DNA of 64,000 nucleotides from an uncultured bacterium (GCA_903857865.1 CAIOGO010000016.1:1-64000), one strand, 5' to 3'. Shown: positions 24,362 to 33,389, counted from the stretch's first letter. Notes: generated from the letters alone by a model not told the origin. Numbers and translations: made by a program.

Positions 24362-24590
24362 CAACGCCTTGGATGGCTAGGGGATTGGCCCCTCCGGGCC
24401 TCGCGGATCTTGTTGGGAGTAGACATTCACTATCGAGATATGTTACAAAGATACGCACGGAAAACGCGGCCACGTGTTCTAGGAGATGCCAGGAGCGAGT
24501 CGGTCGGCTTGCGCGGAAGTCGGCAGGACGCTGTGAGCCGCAGGAAGCCGGCAGGCTTCCGCGATCGTTGCGACAGGGAGGAAGCTCAGT

Positions 24591-26129
24591 ATGCTGCCTT
24601 GCGAACCAAGCGGCGTCGCTCCCGCGGATGGGGCGAGAGTCCTACGGGCCATGCAAGCATTCGGCCGCGACACACGCATCTTTCGAACGGACATCGAGGC
24701 GACCCAGTCACTGTGCGAGGCGCTCTGCTTCGACGGCGGCTATCGAAGCGCAGTCGTGGGCCGCAACGTAGGCAATGGTCCATGGGACGTTATCCGGGTT
24801 GCCGGTTCGGGTGGCGAGCACTCGGCGGGGACCCGCATCGACCTCGGATGGTGCGAAGCGGACCAGGTTCTGGAAAGTGGACAAGGAAACCCGTTCATCC
24901 TCTGCACTGACGTGCGGCGTTCCTCTGCGGAGCCCGGCGGCTCGGCCCCGGAAAACGACTCGGGCTCGGTTCTTGCGGTGTCGTTCGCCGTACATGGCGC
25001 ACCGTGGGGCGTGTTGGTGGTCGATTCGCGCGACCCTAGCTCGTTCGACACTCACGAGCGCGCCTCGATCGAGCAAGGCGTGGTCCACCTCTCGATGACC
25101 CTGGAGAGCCTGCTTCAGGAGAACGTCGCCCATGAGAGCGAGCGAAAGTATCGCGACCTCGTCGAGAACATGAGCGAGATCGTCTACGCCATCAGGCGGG
25201 ACGGCGAACTGGCCTACATCAGCCCCAGCGTAGAGAGAGTACTCGGATTCCCGCCCGACGTGCTCCTCGGGCGGCAGTACGAACGGCTTCTGCTTCCCGA
25301 AGACTGGGCCACGGCCGTGGAGGACTACCGCCGACAGCGATCGGGCGAGATGCGCGACGTGCGCCTCCGGGTGAGGGACGCGCAGGGCAGGGTACACGTC
25401 CTGCGCGCCGCGATCGTACCTCCAGAGAACGACTCAGGAGAACTTGTCGGCATTGCGACGGACGTCACGGAGAAGGAACTCGCGGAACAACGGCTGCTCG
25501 CCGCCTTCGAAGGCACGATCAAGGCCCTTGGCGAATTGACGGTGGCGCGGGACCCGTACACAGCCGGCCACCAGGAGCGTGTGGCAGGCCTTGCGTGCTC
25601 GATTGCGGAGCGCATGGGACTCGACCAGGAGCGCGTCCGCGTCCTGCGCTACGCCGGGCTGGTCCACGACATTGGCAAGATGTCGGTTCCGGCGGAGATT
25701 CTCGCCAAGCCCGCGGCGCTTGCAGAGACCGAAGTCGCGCTGGTCCGCTCCCATTCGCTCGTCGCGCACAGGATCCTGACGAAGATCGACCTTCCGTGGC
25801 CCATCGCCGAGATCGTGTACCAACACCACGAGCGTCTCGACGGTTCGGGGTATCCACGCGGCCTCACGGGATCGGACATCATGTTGGAAGCGAGGATTCT
25901 TGCCCTGGCCGATGTCGTCGAGGCCATGTGTTCGCACCGGCCGTATCGCCCTGCGCGCGGCGTTGCGGCCGCTCGAGCCGAGATCACATCTCGCGCAGGG
26001 ATGCTCTATGACCCAGACGCCGTCAGCGCGTGCGTCGAGATCCTCGCGGAAGGCCGATTCCCTGTCGCCGAGTCGGGGGCCGGAGCCCCGGTCTACGGCG
26101 CGCCAACACCGCTCACATCAGGCCCGTAG
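24591..26129 (+). CDS. GAF-PAS-HD-GYP cyclic-di-GMP phosphodiesterase-like sensor
   Basis: 512 residues, no membrane segment. A GAF-like domain (about 35-185, ending SLLQENVAHESE) and a PAS domain (about 185-305: YRDLVENMSEIVYAIRRDGELA, ending in the PAC motif GELVGIATDVTEKE) precede an HD-GYP domain. The HD residues (GHQERV, LVHDIGKMSVP) and the GYP motif (HHERLDGSGYPRGL) are intact, so it should hydrolyse c-di-GMP in response to a cytoplasmic ligand. GGAGGAAG precedes the ATG. The upstream 229 bp contains an AT-rich stretch around 24420-24450 that may hold its promoter. Confidence 0.9.
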   Translation: MLPCEPSGVAPADGARVLRAMQAFGRDTRIFRTDIEATQSLCEALCFDGGYRSAVVGRNVGNGPWDVIRVAGSGGEHSAGTRIDLGWCEADQVLESGQGNPFILCTDVRRSSAEPGGSAPENDSGSVLAVSFAVHGAPWGVLVVDSRDPSSFDTHERASIEQGVVHLSMTLESLLQENVAHESERKYRDLVENMSEIVYAIRRDGELAYISPSVERVLGFPPDVLLGRQYERLLLPEDWATAVEDYRRQRSGEMRDVRLRVRDAQGRVHVLRAAIVPPENDSGELVGIATDVTEKELAEQRLLAAFEGTIKALGELTVARDPYTAGHQERVAGLACSIAERMGLDQERVRVLRYAGLVHDIGKMSVPAEILAKPAALAETEVALVRSHSLVAHRILTKIDLPWPIAEIVYQHHERLDGSGYPRGLTGSDIMLEARILALADVVEAMCSHRPYRPARGVAAARAEITSRAGMLYDPDAVSACVEILAEGRFPVAESGAGAPVYGAPTPLTSGP

Positions 26130-26191
26130 CGGATCTCCTGTTCGGTGTTCTCAGCGAGAGCCACCGGCCGGCACTCATGCGATCCGTCGGG

Positions 26192-27037
26192 TCATTTCGA
26201 ATTGATCGACGAGGGATCCGAACCCAGGGCTCCGACGAACGCGATCATCCCTTCGTCCGACGCGTCGACGTTGATCACGGCAAGCCTCGTCACGCCTTCG
26301 GGAAGGCGTGCGGCGACGCGGGTGAGAAGCGCGCGTCCGACGCCGCGGCGACGGTGCGATCGGCACACGACGAGCGAGAGCAGCTAACGTAGGGGCGGCG
26401 AGTACGCGGCGACTCCCACGCAACGACCGCCGTCGAATACGCCGGTAAGGATCACGTCATTCGGGATCCGCTTGACCGCCGAGAACCTGTTCTCGAACGA
26501 CGGAAGCCAGTCGGCGTCCTGCGCCACGGGGGCAAACGTGCGCGCGTCGATCGGTCGGACGTCCCATGTCGAGGCGGCTGAGGTTGCGCTAGGAGAGAGG
26601 ATCGCGGCATCGGCAACGTACGACCGCAGCTCGCGGGTGATCTCGAACCCGCTCTTCTTGTAGGCCCTGATCGCCGGCTGGTTCTGTTGAAGCACTTCGA
26701 GCGAGAATCGCTCCACGCCGCGGTCGCGGAGCGCCGGGAGAGCGCGATCGAACATGCGCCGCGCCAGCCCTTGGCCGCGGAACGCGGGGACGATGCCTGT
26801 TCCGGCGTCGTAGGCCGTCACCGCGCCGCCCCACGAGTCAACACCGATGAGCGTGAATCCTACCATCCGGCCGTCGTCGTAGGCGCCGACCGACACGTCG
26901 TAGGCGATGGCATTCTTCTCCATGCGCAGGAGCAGCCTCTCCTCCGTCAGTCCCGCCGAGGTCATCGCGTAGTCGGCGAAGGCTTCGGTGAACGTGGCGT
27001 GTACGGCACCCCTATCTACAGCCCGTAGGTCGATCAT
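26192..27037 (-). pseudogene. Two-domain GNAT acetyltransferase interrupted by an in-frame TAG
   Basis: On the minus strand from ATG 27037, residues 1-130 form a complete GNAT domain (IVPAFRGQGLARRMFDRALP, YKKSGFEITREL), followed by the start of a second, GNAT-like domain. At 26384-26386 the frame meets TAG after GVAAYSPPLR, then continues without shift as LLSLVVCRSHRRRGVGRALL and AARLPEGVTRLAVINVDAS to a TGA at 26192-26194. The sequence after the TAG is exactly the acetyl-CoA motif expected for the second domain. This is either a recent nonsense mutation, a sequencing error or a truncated but still functional first domain. General TAG recoding is excluded, because many genes here end in TAG. 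Confidence 0.8.
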
Positions 27038-27198
27038 GCTCGGATTCTGCGAGGCCTTGTCGGGAGCTGCAAGGAACTCCCATGTGCCCAGTGGCGCCGC
27101 GACGATCTTGAGACGCTGATCGGAGACAGTCTGCGCGACCCGTGGCGTGGAATGTCCCGCCACGGGTCGCCGGGGCACGGCGCCTCAGGAGGGAGACG

Positions 27199-28299
27199 AT
27201 GGACAAGACAGGCATCGAGGTCAAGCGCGTCGCGCCGTTGCGCGTGCTCGCGACGCTACGCCGAGTGACGGGCCAGGAAGAGATCCTGGAGGCGATCGCC
27301 GAACTGCGGTCGCAGGTGGCCGACGTCCTTGCAGGTCCGCCGATGGCGCTCCGGCTCGGGTTCCCACGCGATGGCAAGGTGGACGTGGAGATCGCGTTCC
27401 CAATCGCGCGGGCGGTGAAGCGGAAAGGCTTCGTGTTGAAGGTACTGCCAGCTCTGCCCATGTTCTCCCTCACGCACGTCGGGCCGGTCGTCGGAGGACC
27501 CGACGGGACGAACTTGATCGATACCCGCAAGAAACTCGTCCAGTTCGTCGGAGAGCGGAGCATTCTCGTGGGCGATGACCCCGAGAGGTTCTTGTACAAC
27601 GAAGGCGCGGAGACGCACGGAGGCCACAGCGACGAGTATGTCACGGAGGTCCAGTACTCGTACCACATGCCGATGTGGCTCGAGGCGCTGGATGAGGGGA
27701 CGGCGCGCTTCGCCGGCCCCGAGGCTGCGCGCCGAGTCATGGCCGGCAGCGAAGGTCTTGCCGAGGCGCTCGATGGGCCGCGTGCGGTGGCGTGGATTCC
27801 CGGGGCGATGGAGCGTCTCGATCGCGAGGTCACGGACGAGAGAGCGCGGGCGTGCATCATGAACGGCTGCGCGCACCACTACATCGTACAGAGTGGGATG
27901 ATCGTCGAGGCCGCGTTCAAGGAAGTCGGTAGAGACCTGCGCAGCCTGGTGGCGAAGATCACGAGTGAGAAGCTGCTCGGGAGCAAGTACTGGATCGACG
28001 AATCCGGTCCCCAGCCGCTGCTCATGATCTTGCGTCGCCCGGCGCGGCCGGAGGAGTACGAGAAGGCGACGACGCCGGCCGAGAAGCGGTACGAGGCCTG
28101 CTTCTGCCCGCTCGTGCGCGACGCGATTCGCGAGGGACGCGAGATCTCGCGCACCTTCTGTCACTGCTCCGGCGGCTGGTACGCGCAGGAGTGGGCCATC
28201 GTGTTTGGCGAGACGCCCGAGGTGCGCCTGGTCGAGACGATGCTCGAAGGCAGAGACGCGTGCCTCTTCGCCGTCGTCATTCCGGACGGGTGGTTGTAG
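27199..28299 (+). CDS. GyrI-like effector-binding domain fused to an ATC-hydrolase-like (DUF6144-type) domain
   Basis: 366 residues; AGGAGGGAG precedes the ATG. Residues 1-180 match the GyrI-like/AraC effector-binding small-molecule domain (IEVKRVAPLRVLATLRRV, LTHVGPV, EVQYSYHMP). The second half is cysteine-rich (CIMNGCAHHY, YEACFCPLVRDAIREG, FCHCSGGWYAQEWAIVFG) and resembles the L-2-amino-thiazoline-4-carboxylic acid hydrolase/DUF6144 family. A ligand-binding scaffold or small-molecule hydrolase is likely. The C-x-C-S-G-G-W segment may bind metal. No regulator or transporter is adjacent. Confidence 0.75.
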   Translation: MDKTGIEVKRVAPLRVLATLRRVTGQEEILEAIAELRSQVADVLAGPPMALRLGFPRDGKVDVEIAFPIARAVKRKGFVLKVLPALPMFSLTHVGPVVGGPDGTNLIDTRKKLVQFVGERSILVGDDPERFLYNEGAETHGGHSDEYVTEVQYSYHMPMWLEALDEGTARFAGPEAARRVMAGSEGLAEALDGPRAVAWIPGAMERLDREVTDERARACIMNGCAHHYIVQSGMIVEAAFKEVGRDLRSLVAKITSEKLLGSKYWIDESGPQPLLMILRRPARPEEYEKATTPAEKRYEACFCPLVRDAIREGREISRTFCHCSGGWYAQEWAIVFGETPEVRLVETMLEGRDACLFAVVIPDGWL

Positions 28300-28308
28300 G
28301 CGGACGCG

Positions 28309-28605
28309 GGACGGGGGCTGTGTCGCCGGCTTCGCGCTCGGCCGCCCGCACCCGCCGCTCGATCTCTTCCGCGACGTCGTCGCCAGCCTTGCCGTTCGCC
28401 CGGCGTGGCGCCGCCGCGGTCTCGGCCTCGCACTGCTTCGGAACGCGCTCGGGGAGTTCTACCGGCGCGGTTGCGGCTCGGTCGAGCTGCTTGTCGACAG
28501 CGACAGCCTGACCGGCGCCCTCCGTCTCTACGAGCGCGCCGGCATGCGCGCGTTCCAGACTCAGCTCATCTACGAGAAGGAGCTCTGCCCGGGCGTGGAC
28601 ATCAC
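28309..28605 (+). pseudogene. Truncated GNAT acetyltransferase (C-terminal half only)
   Basis: Directly after the preceding stop codon one frame encodes FRDVVASLAVRPAWRRRGLG, LALLRNALGEFYRRG, LLVDSDSLTGALRLYERAGM and YEKEL, that is motif A and B of a GNAT. The N-terminal strands and any start codon with a ribosome site are missing, since the upstream DNA belongs to a complete different gene. Best read as a gene remnant. Confidence 0.7.
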
Positions 28606-28678
28606 GGCACGGACGCAGCCGACGCGAGCGTCCTACGAGATACCGTGTGGGTGGAAGAACGCCTTCGGTAGGACTGCG

Positions 28679-28712
28679 CCTTCATCTCGCCTTCATGTCG
28701 AACGGCTAGGAT
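28679..28712 (+). promoter_or_regulatory. Response-regulator binding site and promoter of the two-component operon
   Basis: CCTTCATCTCG (28679-28689) and CCTTCATGTCG (28690-28700) are head-to-tail copies with an 11-bp period, the form bound by OmpR/PhoB-type regulators. TAGGAT (28707-28712) is the -10, starting 15 bp after the first T of the second TTCAT. The repeats replace a normal -35, as in activator-dependent promoters. Confidence 0.65.
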
Positions 28713-28736
28713 GATTCCCGGAAGAGGGAGTCCCTT

Positions 28737-29426
28737 ATGCGCGTGTTGGTCGTTGAGGACGAGCACAAGATCTCCGCCTACGTCAAGCGCGGTCTTGAGG
28801 AGGCAGGCTACGCGGTGGACGCGGTCTTCACCGGACCTGAGGCACTGGAGTGGGCCGACGCGGCACCCTACGACGCGATCGTCCTCGACATCCTGCTGCC
28901 GGGGATGGATGGCCTGAGCGTCTGTCGCGAGTTTCGCCGGAGAGGCATGCGAGCGCCGGTTCTGATGCTCACCGCCCGCGACACGATTGACGACCGTGTT
29001 GCGGGGTTGGACTCCGGGGCCGATGACTACCTGGTCAAGCCATTCGCCATGCGGGAGCTCTTGGCTCGTGTGCGCGCGCTCGCGCGCCGGGCGGGCGACC
29101 AACCGAGGACTACCACGCTCCGGGTGGCGGACTTGACGATGGACACGCTGACCCGTCGGGTTCGACGCGGCCATCGAATGATCCAGCTGACGGCCAAGGA
29201 GTACGCCGTGCTGGAGTGCTTGATGCGGGGGCCGGAACGCGTCCTCACTCGATCGATGATTGCCGAGCACGTTTGGAGCTACGCCGCGGTCAACCAGTCC
29301 AACGTGGTAGACGTCTACATCCGCAACCTACGGCGCAAGATCGACGACCCCTCCGATCTGAAACTGATCCACACCGTCCGTGGTGCTGGCTATCGTCTGT
29401 CGCCAGGCGAAGAGGAGAACGGATGA
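28737..29426 (+). CDS. OmpR/PhoB-family response regulator
   Basis: 229 residues. Receiver domain with acidic pocket at Asp8, phosphoacceptor Asp51 in VLDILLPGMDG, Thr79 region LMLTARD and Lys101 (LVKPF). The C-terminal winged helix (LTRRVRRGHRMIQLTAKEYAVLECLM ... VDVYIRNLRRKID) is complete. It is phosphorylated by the kinase encoded next, with which it overlaps by ATGA. It probably activates its own operon and the PepSY gene at 30981, since both promoters share the same tandem site. Confidence 0.96.
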   Translation: MRVLVVEDEHKISAYVKRGLEEAGYAVDAVFTGPEALEWADAAPYDAIVLDILLPGMDGLSVCREFRRRGMRAPVLMLTARDTIDDRVAGLDSGADDYLVKPFAMRELLARVRALARRAGDQPRTTTLRVADLTMDTLTRRVRRGHRMIQLTAKEYAVLECLMRGPERVLTRSMIAEHVWSYAAVNQSNVVDVYIRNLRRKIDDPSDLKLIHTVRGAGYRLSPGEEENG

Positions 29427-30799
29427 CCCTACGTCTACGCTTTGCCCTGTGGGTGAGTGGCCTATTGCTGGCGATCATGGCAGTTTATGGCGCCATGGTG
29501 TACCTGGACTTGGCACGGGGACTCGCGGCCTCGATCGACGATTCCCTGCGCCTCGGTGCCTCCCAGGCGGCTGAGACGCTGAATCTGGAGGACGGCGTCG
29601 CGGAACTGCCGAGCACTCTACCGGAAAGCGCCGACGCGGCAGACCTGCGTGAGCGCGGCCTGACGGTCCGCATACTGGGTCCCCGGGGGGGCGTGCTGGA
29701 AGCGTCCGGTCCGTATCGTGAGTTGACGATCTCCCCGGACAGCTTGGCCAGAGCACTCAACGGGCAGCCCGTGTTCTCGACCCTGGCCGACCCGTCGGGG
29801 GGCGACCCGGTGCGCGTGTACACACTTCCCGTCTCGGAAAACGGACGACTCCTCGGCTTCATGCAGGCCGCGGAGTCTCTCGGGGGTGTCCGCGACACAC
29901 TTGCCCGGCTGCTCGTATCGCTGTTGCTCGGCGGCCCGCTGTTGGCCGCGCTGGCCGGGATCGGCGGGTACTTCCTCGTGGCACGCGCCCTGTCGCCCAT
30001 CGACAAGATCACCCGGACGGCGGGCCGTATCTCTGCACAGGACCTCTCCTCTCGGTTGAACCTCCCCCGCACGGACGACGAGGTGGGCCGGCTGGCCGCG
30101 ACGTTCGACGAGATGCTGAGCCGGTTGGACAGCGCCTTCCAGCGCGAGCGGCAGTTCACGGCCGATGCTTCGCACGAGCTGCGGACGCCCCTGGCCGCCA
30201 TGGGCACCATTCTCAGCGTCGTGAGAGAGCAACGGCGCACGTCGGAAGAATACGAACAAGCCTTGAGCGACATCGCCGAAGAGAGCGACCGCCTTCGGGC
30301 CCTAACGGAAGACCTGCTACAGTTGGCGCGTGGCGATTTGGGCCGACCCAACGTTCATGTGCCCGTAGACCTATCGGCACTGCTGAACGATGTATCCGAT
30401 GCGATGCGCCCGCTGGCTGAAGCGAAGGGCTTGACTCTCCTGTGCCTTGCGGCAACGGGACTGATCATCGAGGGAGACTCCGACAACCTGATCCGTCTGT
30501 TCGTCAACCTCTTGGACAACGCGATCAAGTACACCGTGCACGGTATGGTCACTCTCGCAGCGGAGCGGGATCCCGCCGGTGTGGCCGTGACAGTCGCCGA
30601 CACCGGTCCAGGCATCTCCCCCGAGCACCTACCGCATATCTTCGACCGCTTCTATCGTGTGGACACGGCCCGCTCCGGCCGTGGCTCCGGCCTCGGGCTG
30701 GCGATTGCGCGCGAGATCGTCTCAGCCCACGGTGGGACGATCGGTGCACACACCAATCTGGGGCAGGGTACGACGCTCGTGGTCCATCTCCCGGGGTGA
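29423..30799 (+). CDS. Sensor histidine kinase
   Basis: 458 residues. Two transmembrane helices (about 8-30 and 165-190) bracket a periplasmic domain of about 135 residues with no recognised fold. Then come HAMP (ARALSPIDKITRTAGRISAQ), the HisKA motif ADASHELRTPLAAM with the phosphorylated His251, and HATPase_c with the N box (LLDNAIKYT), VADTGPGIS and GSGLGLAIA. The ATG overlaps the regulator's stop codon (ATGA) after AGAGGAGAAC. The gene ends 181 bp before the PepSY-encoding gene, whose product may be part of the sensed envelope state. Confidence 0.95.
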   Translation: MTLRLRFALWVSGLLLAIMAVYGAMVYLDLARGLAASIDDSLRLGASQAAETLNLEDGVAELPSTLPESADAADLRERGLTVRILGPRGGVLEASGPYRELTISPDSLARALNGQPVFSTLADPSGGDPVRVYTLPVSENGRLLGFMQAAESLGGVRDTLARLLVSLLLGGPLLAALAGIGGYFLVARALSPIDKITRTAGRISAQDLSSRLNLPRTDDEVGRLAATFDEMLSRLDSAFQRERQFTADASHELRTPLAAMGTILSVVREQRRTSEEYEQALSDIAEESDRLRALTEDLLQLARGDLGRPNVHVPVDLSALLNDVSDAMRPLAEAKGLTLLCLAATGLIIEGDSDNLIRLFVNLLDNAIKYTVHGMVTLAAERDPAGVAVTVADTGPGISPEHLPHIFDRFYRVDTARSGRGSGLGLAIAREIVSAHGGTIGAHTNLGQGTTLVVHLPG

Positions 30800-30816
30800 A
30801 GAAACCCGCGGGTCCA

Positions 30817-30849
30817 TTTCACGATGGTTTCATCTCCAGGGTCTAGGAT
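30817..30849 (+). promoter_or_regulatory. Second response-regulator-type site, upstream of the PepSY gene
   Basis: TTTCACGATGG (30817-30827) and TTTCATCTCCA (30828-30838) repeat with an 11-bp period, and TAGGAT (30844-30849) starts 15 bp after the second TTCA, the same geometry as at 28679-28712. The same regulator very likely acts here. Confidence 0.6.
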
Positions 30850-30980
30850 CGTGTTGCGGCAAGTGATGAAACAATAGGGGCCACGGGGCCCCATGGCCGA
30901 CACGTGGGTGGGCAGTACAGAACGTGCGGTGCGCCAAGGCTCTGTGCCTTACGTGCACCCAAGAGAGGAGATGAGGACGT

Positions 30981-31460
30981 ATGGGGATCATCGGTAGTCT
31001 CATGGCTCTGGCAGTATCGGCTTTGCTCATCGTTGGCGGATTGGTGGGTCCGAGCGTTGGAGTGGCGTCGGGGTCGCTGCAGTCGTCTCCCCGCGCAGCC
31101 CAGGCGCAGTCTGTCCCGACGAGCGTTTCGATCAACACCGAAGCGCTAGGAGTGCGGGCGGAAGCGAACGGCGCGGACATGGATGCTGTTGAGGACGGTG
31201 ACCAGGGCGGGCCGGACGGCGCGGCGGACATGGAGGACGCGGACGACGTTCAGGACGCCGCTCCCAGCGGGACGCCGGCGATCAGCGCCGACACGGCAAA
31301 GCAGGCCGCGGAGGCTCATCTGGGCGCAGGCTCGGCCTCGAAGGTTGAACTAGACGACGAGGACGGGCAACTAGTCTACAGCGTCGAGATCGGGTCGACT
31401 GACGTGAAGGTCGACGCCACGACCGGCGCGGTGCTCAAGACGGAGGACGGCGCCGACTAG
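30981..31460 (+). CDS. Secreted PepSY-domain protein
   Basis: 159 residues: an N-terminal hydrophobic export segment (IIGSLMALAVSALLIVGGLV), an acidic low-complexity linker (DAVEDGDQGGPDGAADMEDA), then one PepSY domain (ISADTAKQAAEAHLGAGSAS ... VYSVEIGSTDVKVDATTGAV). PepSY domains are thought to inhibit or chaperone peptidases and are often targets of two-component systems. AGGAG lies 10 bp upstream. The promoter carries the tandem site also found before the upstream regulator gene, so stress-induced expression is the best guess. Confidence 0.85.
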   Translation: MGIIGSLMALAVSALLIVGGLVGPSVGVASGSLQSSPRAAQAQSVPTSVSINTEALGVRAEANGADMDAVEDGDQGGPDGAADMEDADDVQDAAPSGTPAISADTAKQAAEAHLGAGSASKVELDDEDGQLVYSVEIGSTDVKVDATTGAVLKTEDGAD

Positions 31461-31478
31461 GCGCACGCGTAGCCTCGC

Positions 31479-31518
31479 ATGGGTCCGGTGCCCAGAGGAT
31501 CACGGGTGCCGGACCCAT
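31479..31518 (+). terminator. Strong intergenic hairpin
   Basis: ATGGGTCCGG (31479-31488) pairs perfectly with CCGGACCCAT (31509-31518), extended inward by three GC pairs. No U-tract follows, so it may be a partial terminator or an mRNA stabiliser between the PepSY gene and the next gene. Confidence 0.45.
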
Positions 31519-31547
31519 CACATCTGCGGGTCCCGTGGGTGATACGT

Positions 31548-32177
31548 ATGAACAAGAAAGTCATGGTCGTCGTCTGCCTCACGCTCGTGGCGTTGGTTGT
31601 GCTGGGTCTGTACTCGTTCGGTCCCTGGAGGCAGGGCCAGCGGCCTGGGAAGAGCAACCTCGCGGCTACGAGGTATCCTGTCTCGGTGAAGCCGACGCCG
31701 GAACCTGCTGCCCCTGCGAGCGCCGGCGGACTTGAGCTGGCCGGCTATCACAATCGCGACGTGAAAGAGAACTACTATTCGGTTCGAGTTCCTCAGGGAT
31801 GGCAGGTCCAAGCCGGCAAGGTCCTCGGCAGCTACAGCCTCTCGTTCGCCGGCGGATCGGGCACGATCGAGTTGATGGATGTGCCGGACAATAGCACGCT
31901 GGCGCTGTACGCCCTCAGTCAGGAGGAGCCCCGTCTGAAGAAGACGCTCGCGGAGTACCAGCGCCTGGACTACCGGAAGATCGAAGTCGACGGGAACGAA
32001 GCACACCAACTCGTCTTCGATTCGCAGTCGGATGCCGGGGGCGTCCGAACCGTCCGGACGTACATCGCTGGCCAGGATTGCGCCGCCGTCGTGACTCTCG
32101 CTGCGCCGCTGGACGCATACGCCGGGGTGCAAGCGGCCTTCTCGGATGTGCTTGCCGCTTTCCATTGGGAGAATTGA
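31548..32177 (+). CDS. Membrane-anchored hypothetical protein (exporter-operon accessory)
   Basis: 209 residues: one N-terminal transmembrane helix (VMVVVCLTLVALVVLGLYSF), a proline-rich linker (KPTPEPAAPAS), and a globular domain (YYSVRVPQGWQVQAGK, SGTIELMDVPDN, EAHQLVFDSQS) resembling the PsbP-like or DUF1795-type folds that bind envelope components. It is extracytoplasmic by topology. The stop is 4 bp before the next start, making it the first gene of a five-gene run ending with an ABC-2 exporter and an accessory protein. Confidence 0.75.
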   Translation: MNKKVMVVVCLTLVALVVLGLYSFGPWRQGQRPGKSNLAATRYPVSVKPTPEPAAPASAGGLELAGYHNRDVKENYYSVRVPQGWQVQAGKVLGSYSLSFAGGSGTIELMDVPDNSTLALYALSQEEPRLKKTLAEYQRLDYRKIEVDGNEAHQLVFDSQSDAGGVRTVRTYIAGQDCAAVVTLAAPLDAYAGVQAAFSDVLAAFHWEN

Positions 32178-32181
32178 CAAC

Positions 32182-32379
32182 ATGAGACGCATCTTCGGTT
32201 TCCTGTCTCTCGCTGCGCTCGGCCTCGGGGTCTACCTGAAAGTGGCCTACGACGTGCCCGACAGCCAAGAGACCCTCAACTTCTTCGTGAGCGGCTTCCT
32301 GATGATCATCGGGGGGGCCGGGCTTCTCATCAATCTCCTCTGGAAACCAACGGGGGTAGCCCCGAAGGATAAGGAATAG
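32182..32379 (+). CDS. 65-residue membrane protein
   Basis: Two hydrophobic helices (FGFLSLAALGLGVYLKVAYD and FFVSGFLMIIGGAGLLINLL) with a short charged loop and a lysine-rich end. ATG 32182 lies 10 bp after GGAG; the stop codon is 2 bp before the ABC ATPase start. It is probably a small subunit of, or partner to, the exporter encoded downstream. Confidence 0.72.
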   Translation: MRRIFGFLSLAALGLGVYLKVAYDVPDSQETLNFFVSGFLMIIGGAGLLINLLWKPTGVAPKDKE

Positions 32380-32381
32380 CG

Positions 32382-33389
32382 ATGCCTGCGGCGATCCAAG
32401 TGGACCGATTGAGCAAGTCGTACGGCCCGACGCGGGCCGTCGTGGACCTGTCGTTTGTGGTCGAGGAGGGCGAATTCCTTGGGTTCCTTGGGCCGAACGG
32501 CGCTGGCAAGACGACGACGATTCGCATCCTCACGGGCATCCTCCGGCCGGATGGGGGGCGGGGCGAGGTCGGAGGTCTCGATCTCTGCCACCGGGAAGCG
32601 ATCGCGCGGGAGATCGGCGTCGTCCCCGAGAGCCGCGGGTTTTACGACTGGATGACGGCTTCCGAGTACCTCACCTTCTTCGCTCGCGCGTACCGCCACG
32701 GAAAGCCTGCGGAGCCCAAGGTCGTCGACTCGCTGTTGGAGCAGGTGGATCTAGCGCGCAGCCGACACACTCGAGTGGGCACCTTCTCCCGGGGGATGAA
32801 GCAACGGCTCGGCCTTGCCCGGGCGCTGGTGAATCGGCCGCGGATTCTCTTTCTCGACGAGCCGACCCTGGGCCTTGACCCGCAGGGGCAGCAGGACATC
32901 AAGAACCTGCTGCGCCATCTGAACTCGGACGGAGTGACCGTCTTTCTCTCGTCGCACCTCCTCTCCGAGGTGGCCGAGCTGTGCTCGCGAATTGTAGTCA
33001 TCGACCGAGGTCGGCTGGTGGGCGAGGGAACACTGGATGGCCTGAGGCGGAAGGCCGGACTCAAGACCGGGTGGCACGTACGTGTAGCGGGGGGCCGCAC
33101 GGCTCTCGAATCCGCGTGGCCCGGCGCGCAGATCACCGCACTCCCCGGCGTTCTCCCTGAGGCAGAGGGGCTCTTCCTCGGCGACCGAGCCGAGGCCAAT
33201 CGCTTCCTTGACGACCTGCGCGCGTGCCGACTAGAGGTGCTCAAGTTCACCGCCAGTGGCCAAAACCTCGAAGAGATCTTCCTGGCGCTGACCCGGCGGG
33301 AAGAGAGCGACGTGCCCCGCGATCCCGCGAACGACCGGTCCGCGGCCCCCGGGAAGGGGAGCACGCGGCAGACAGGAGGCAGTCGATGA
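32382..33389 (+). CDS. ABC transporter ATP-binding protein (ABC-2 exporter type)
   Basis: 335 residues. Walker A GPNGAGKTT, Q-loop region, signature SRGMKQRLGLARAL (the SRGM variant common in ABC-2 exporters), Walker B ILFLDEPTLGLDP and the H-loop SSHLLSEV are all intact. The C-terminal extension of about 100 residues is typical of drug, antibiotic or gliding-type exporters. It should drive the permease encoded next, with which it overlaps (ATGA). The substrate is unknown. Confidence 0.93.
   Translation: MPAAIQVDRLSKSYGPTRAVVDLSFVVEEGEFLGFLGPNGAGKTTTIRILTGILRPDGGRGEVGGLDLCHREAIAREIGVVPESRGFYDWMTASEYLTFFARAYRHGKPAEPKVVDSLLEQVDLARSRHTRVGTFSRGMKQRLGLARALVNRPRILFLDEPTLGLDPQGQQDIKNLLRHLNSDGVTVFLSSHLLSEVAELCSRIVVIDRGRLVGEGTLDGLRRKAGLKTGWHVRVAGGRTALESAWPGAQITALPGVLPEAEGLFLGDRAEANRFLDDLRACRLEVLKFTASGQNLEEIFLALTRREESDVPRDPANDRSAAPGKGSTRQTGGSR

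Noticed and set aside
6043-26386. In-frame TAG codons in the integrase remnant, the nitroreductase copy and a GNAT gene might indicate TAG recoding
   Set aside because: Many intact genes in the window end in TAG at the right place, and two of the three affected sequences carry other damage (frameshift, truncation, TGA). Ordinary decay explains them.
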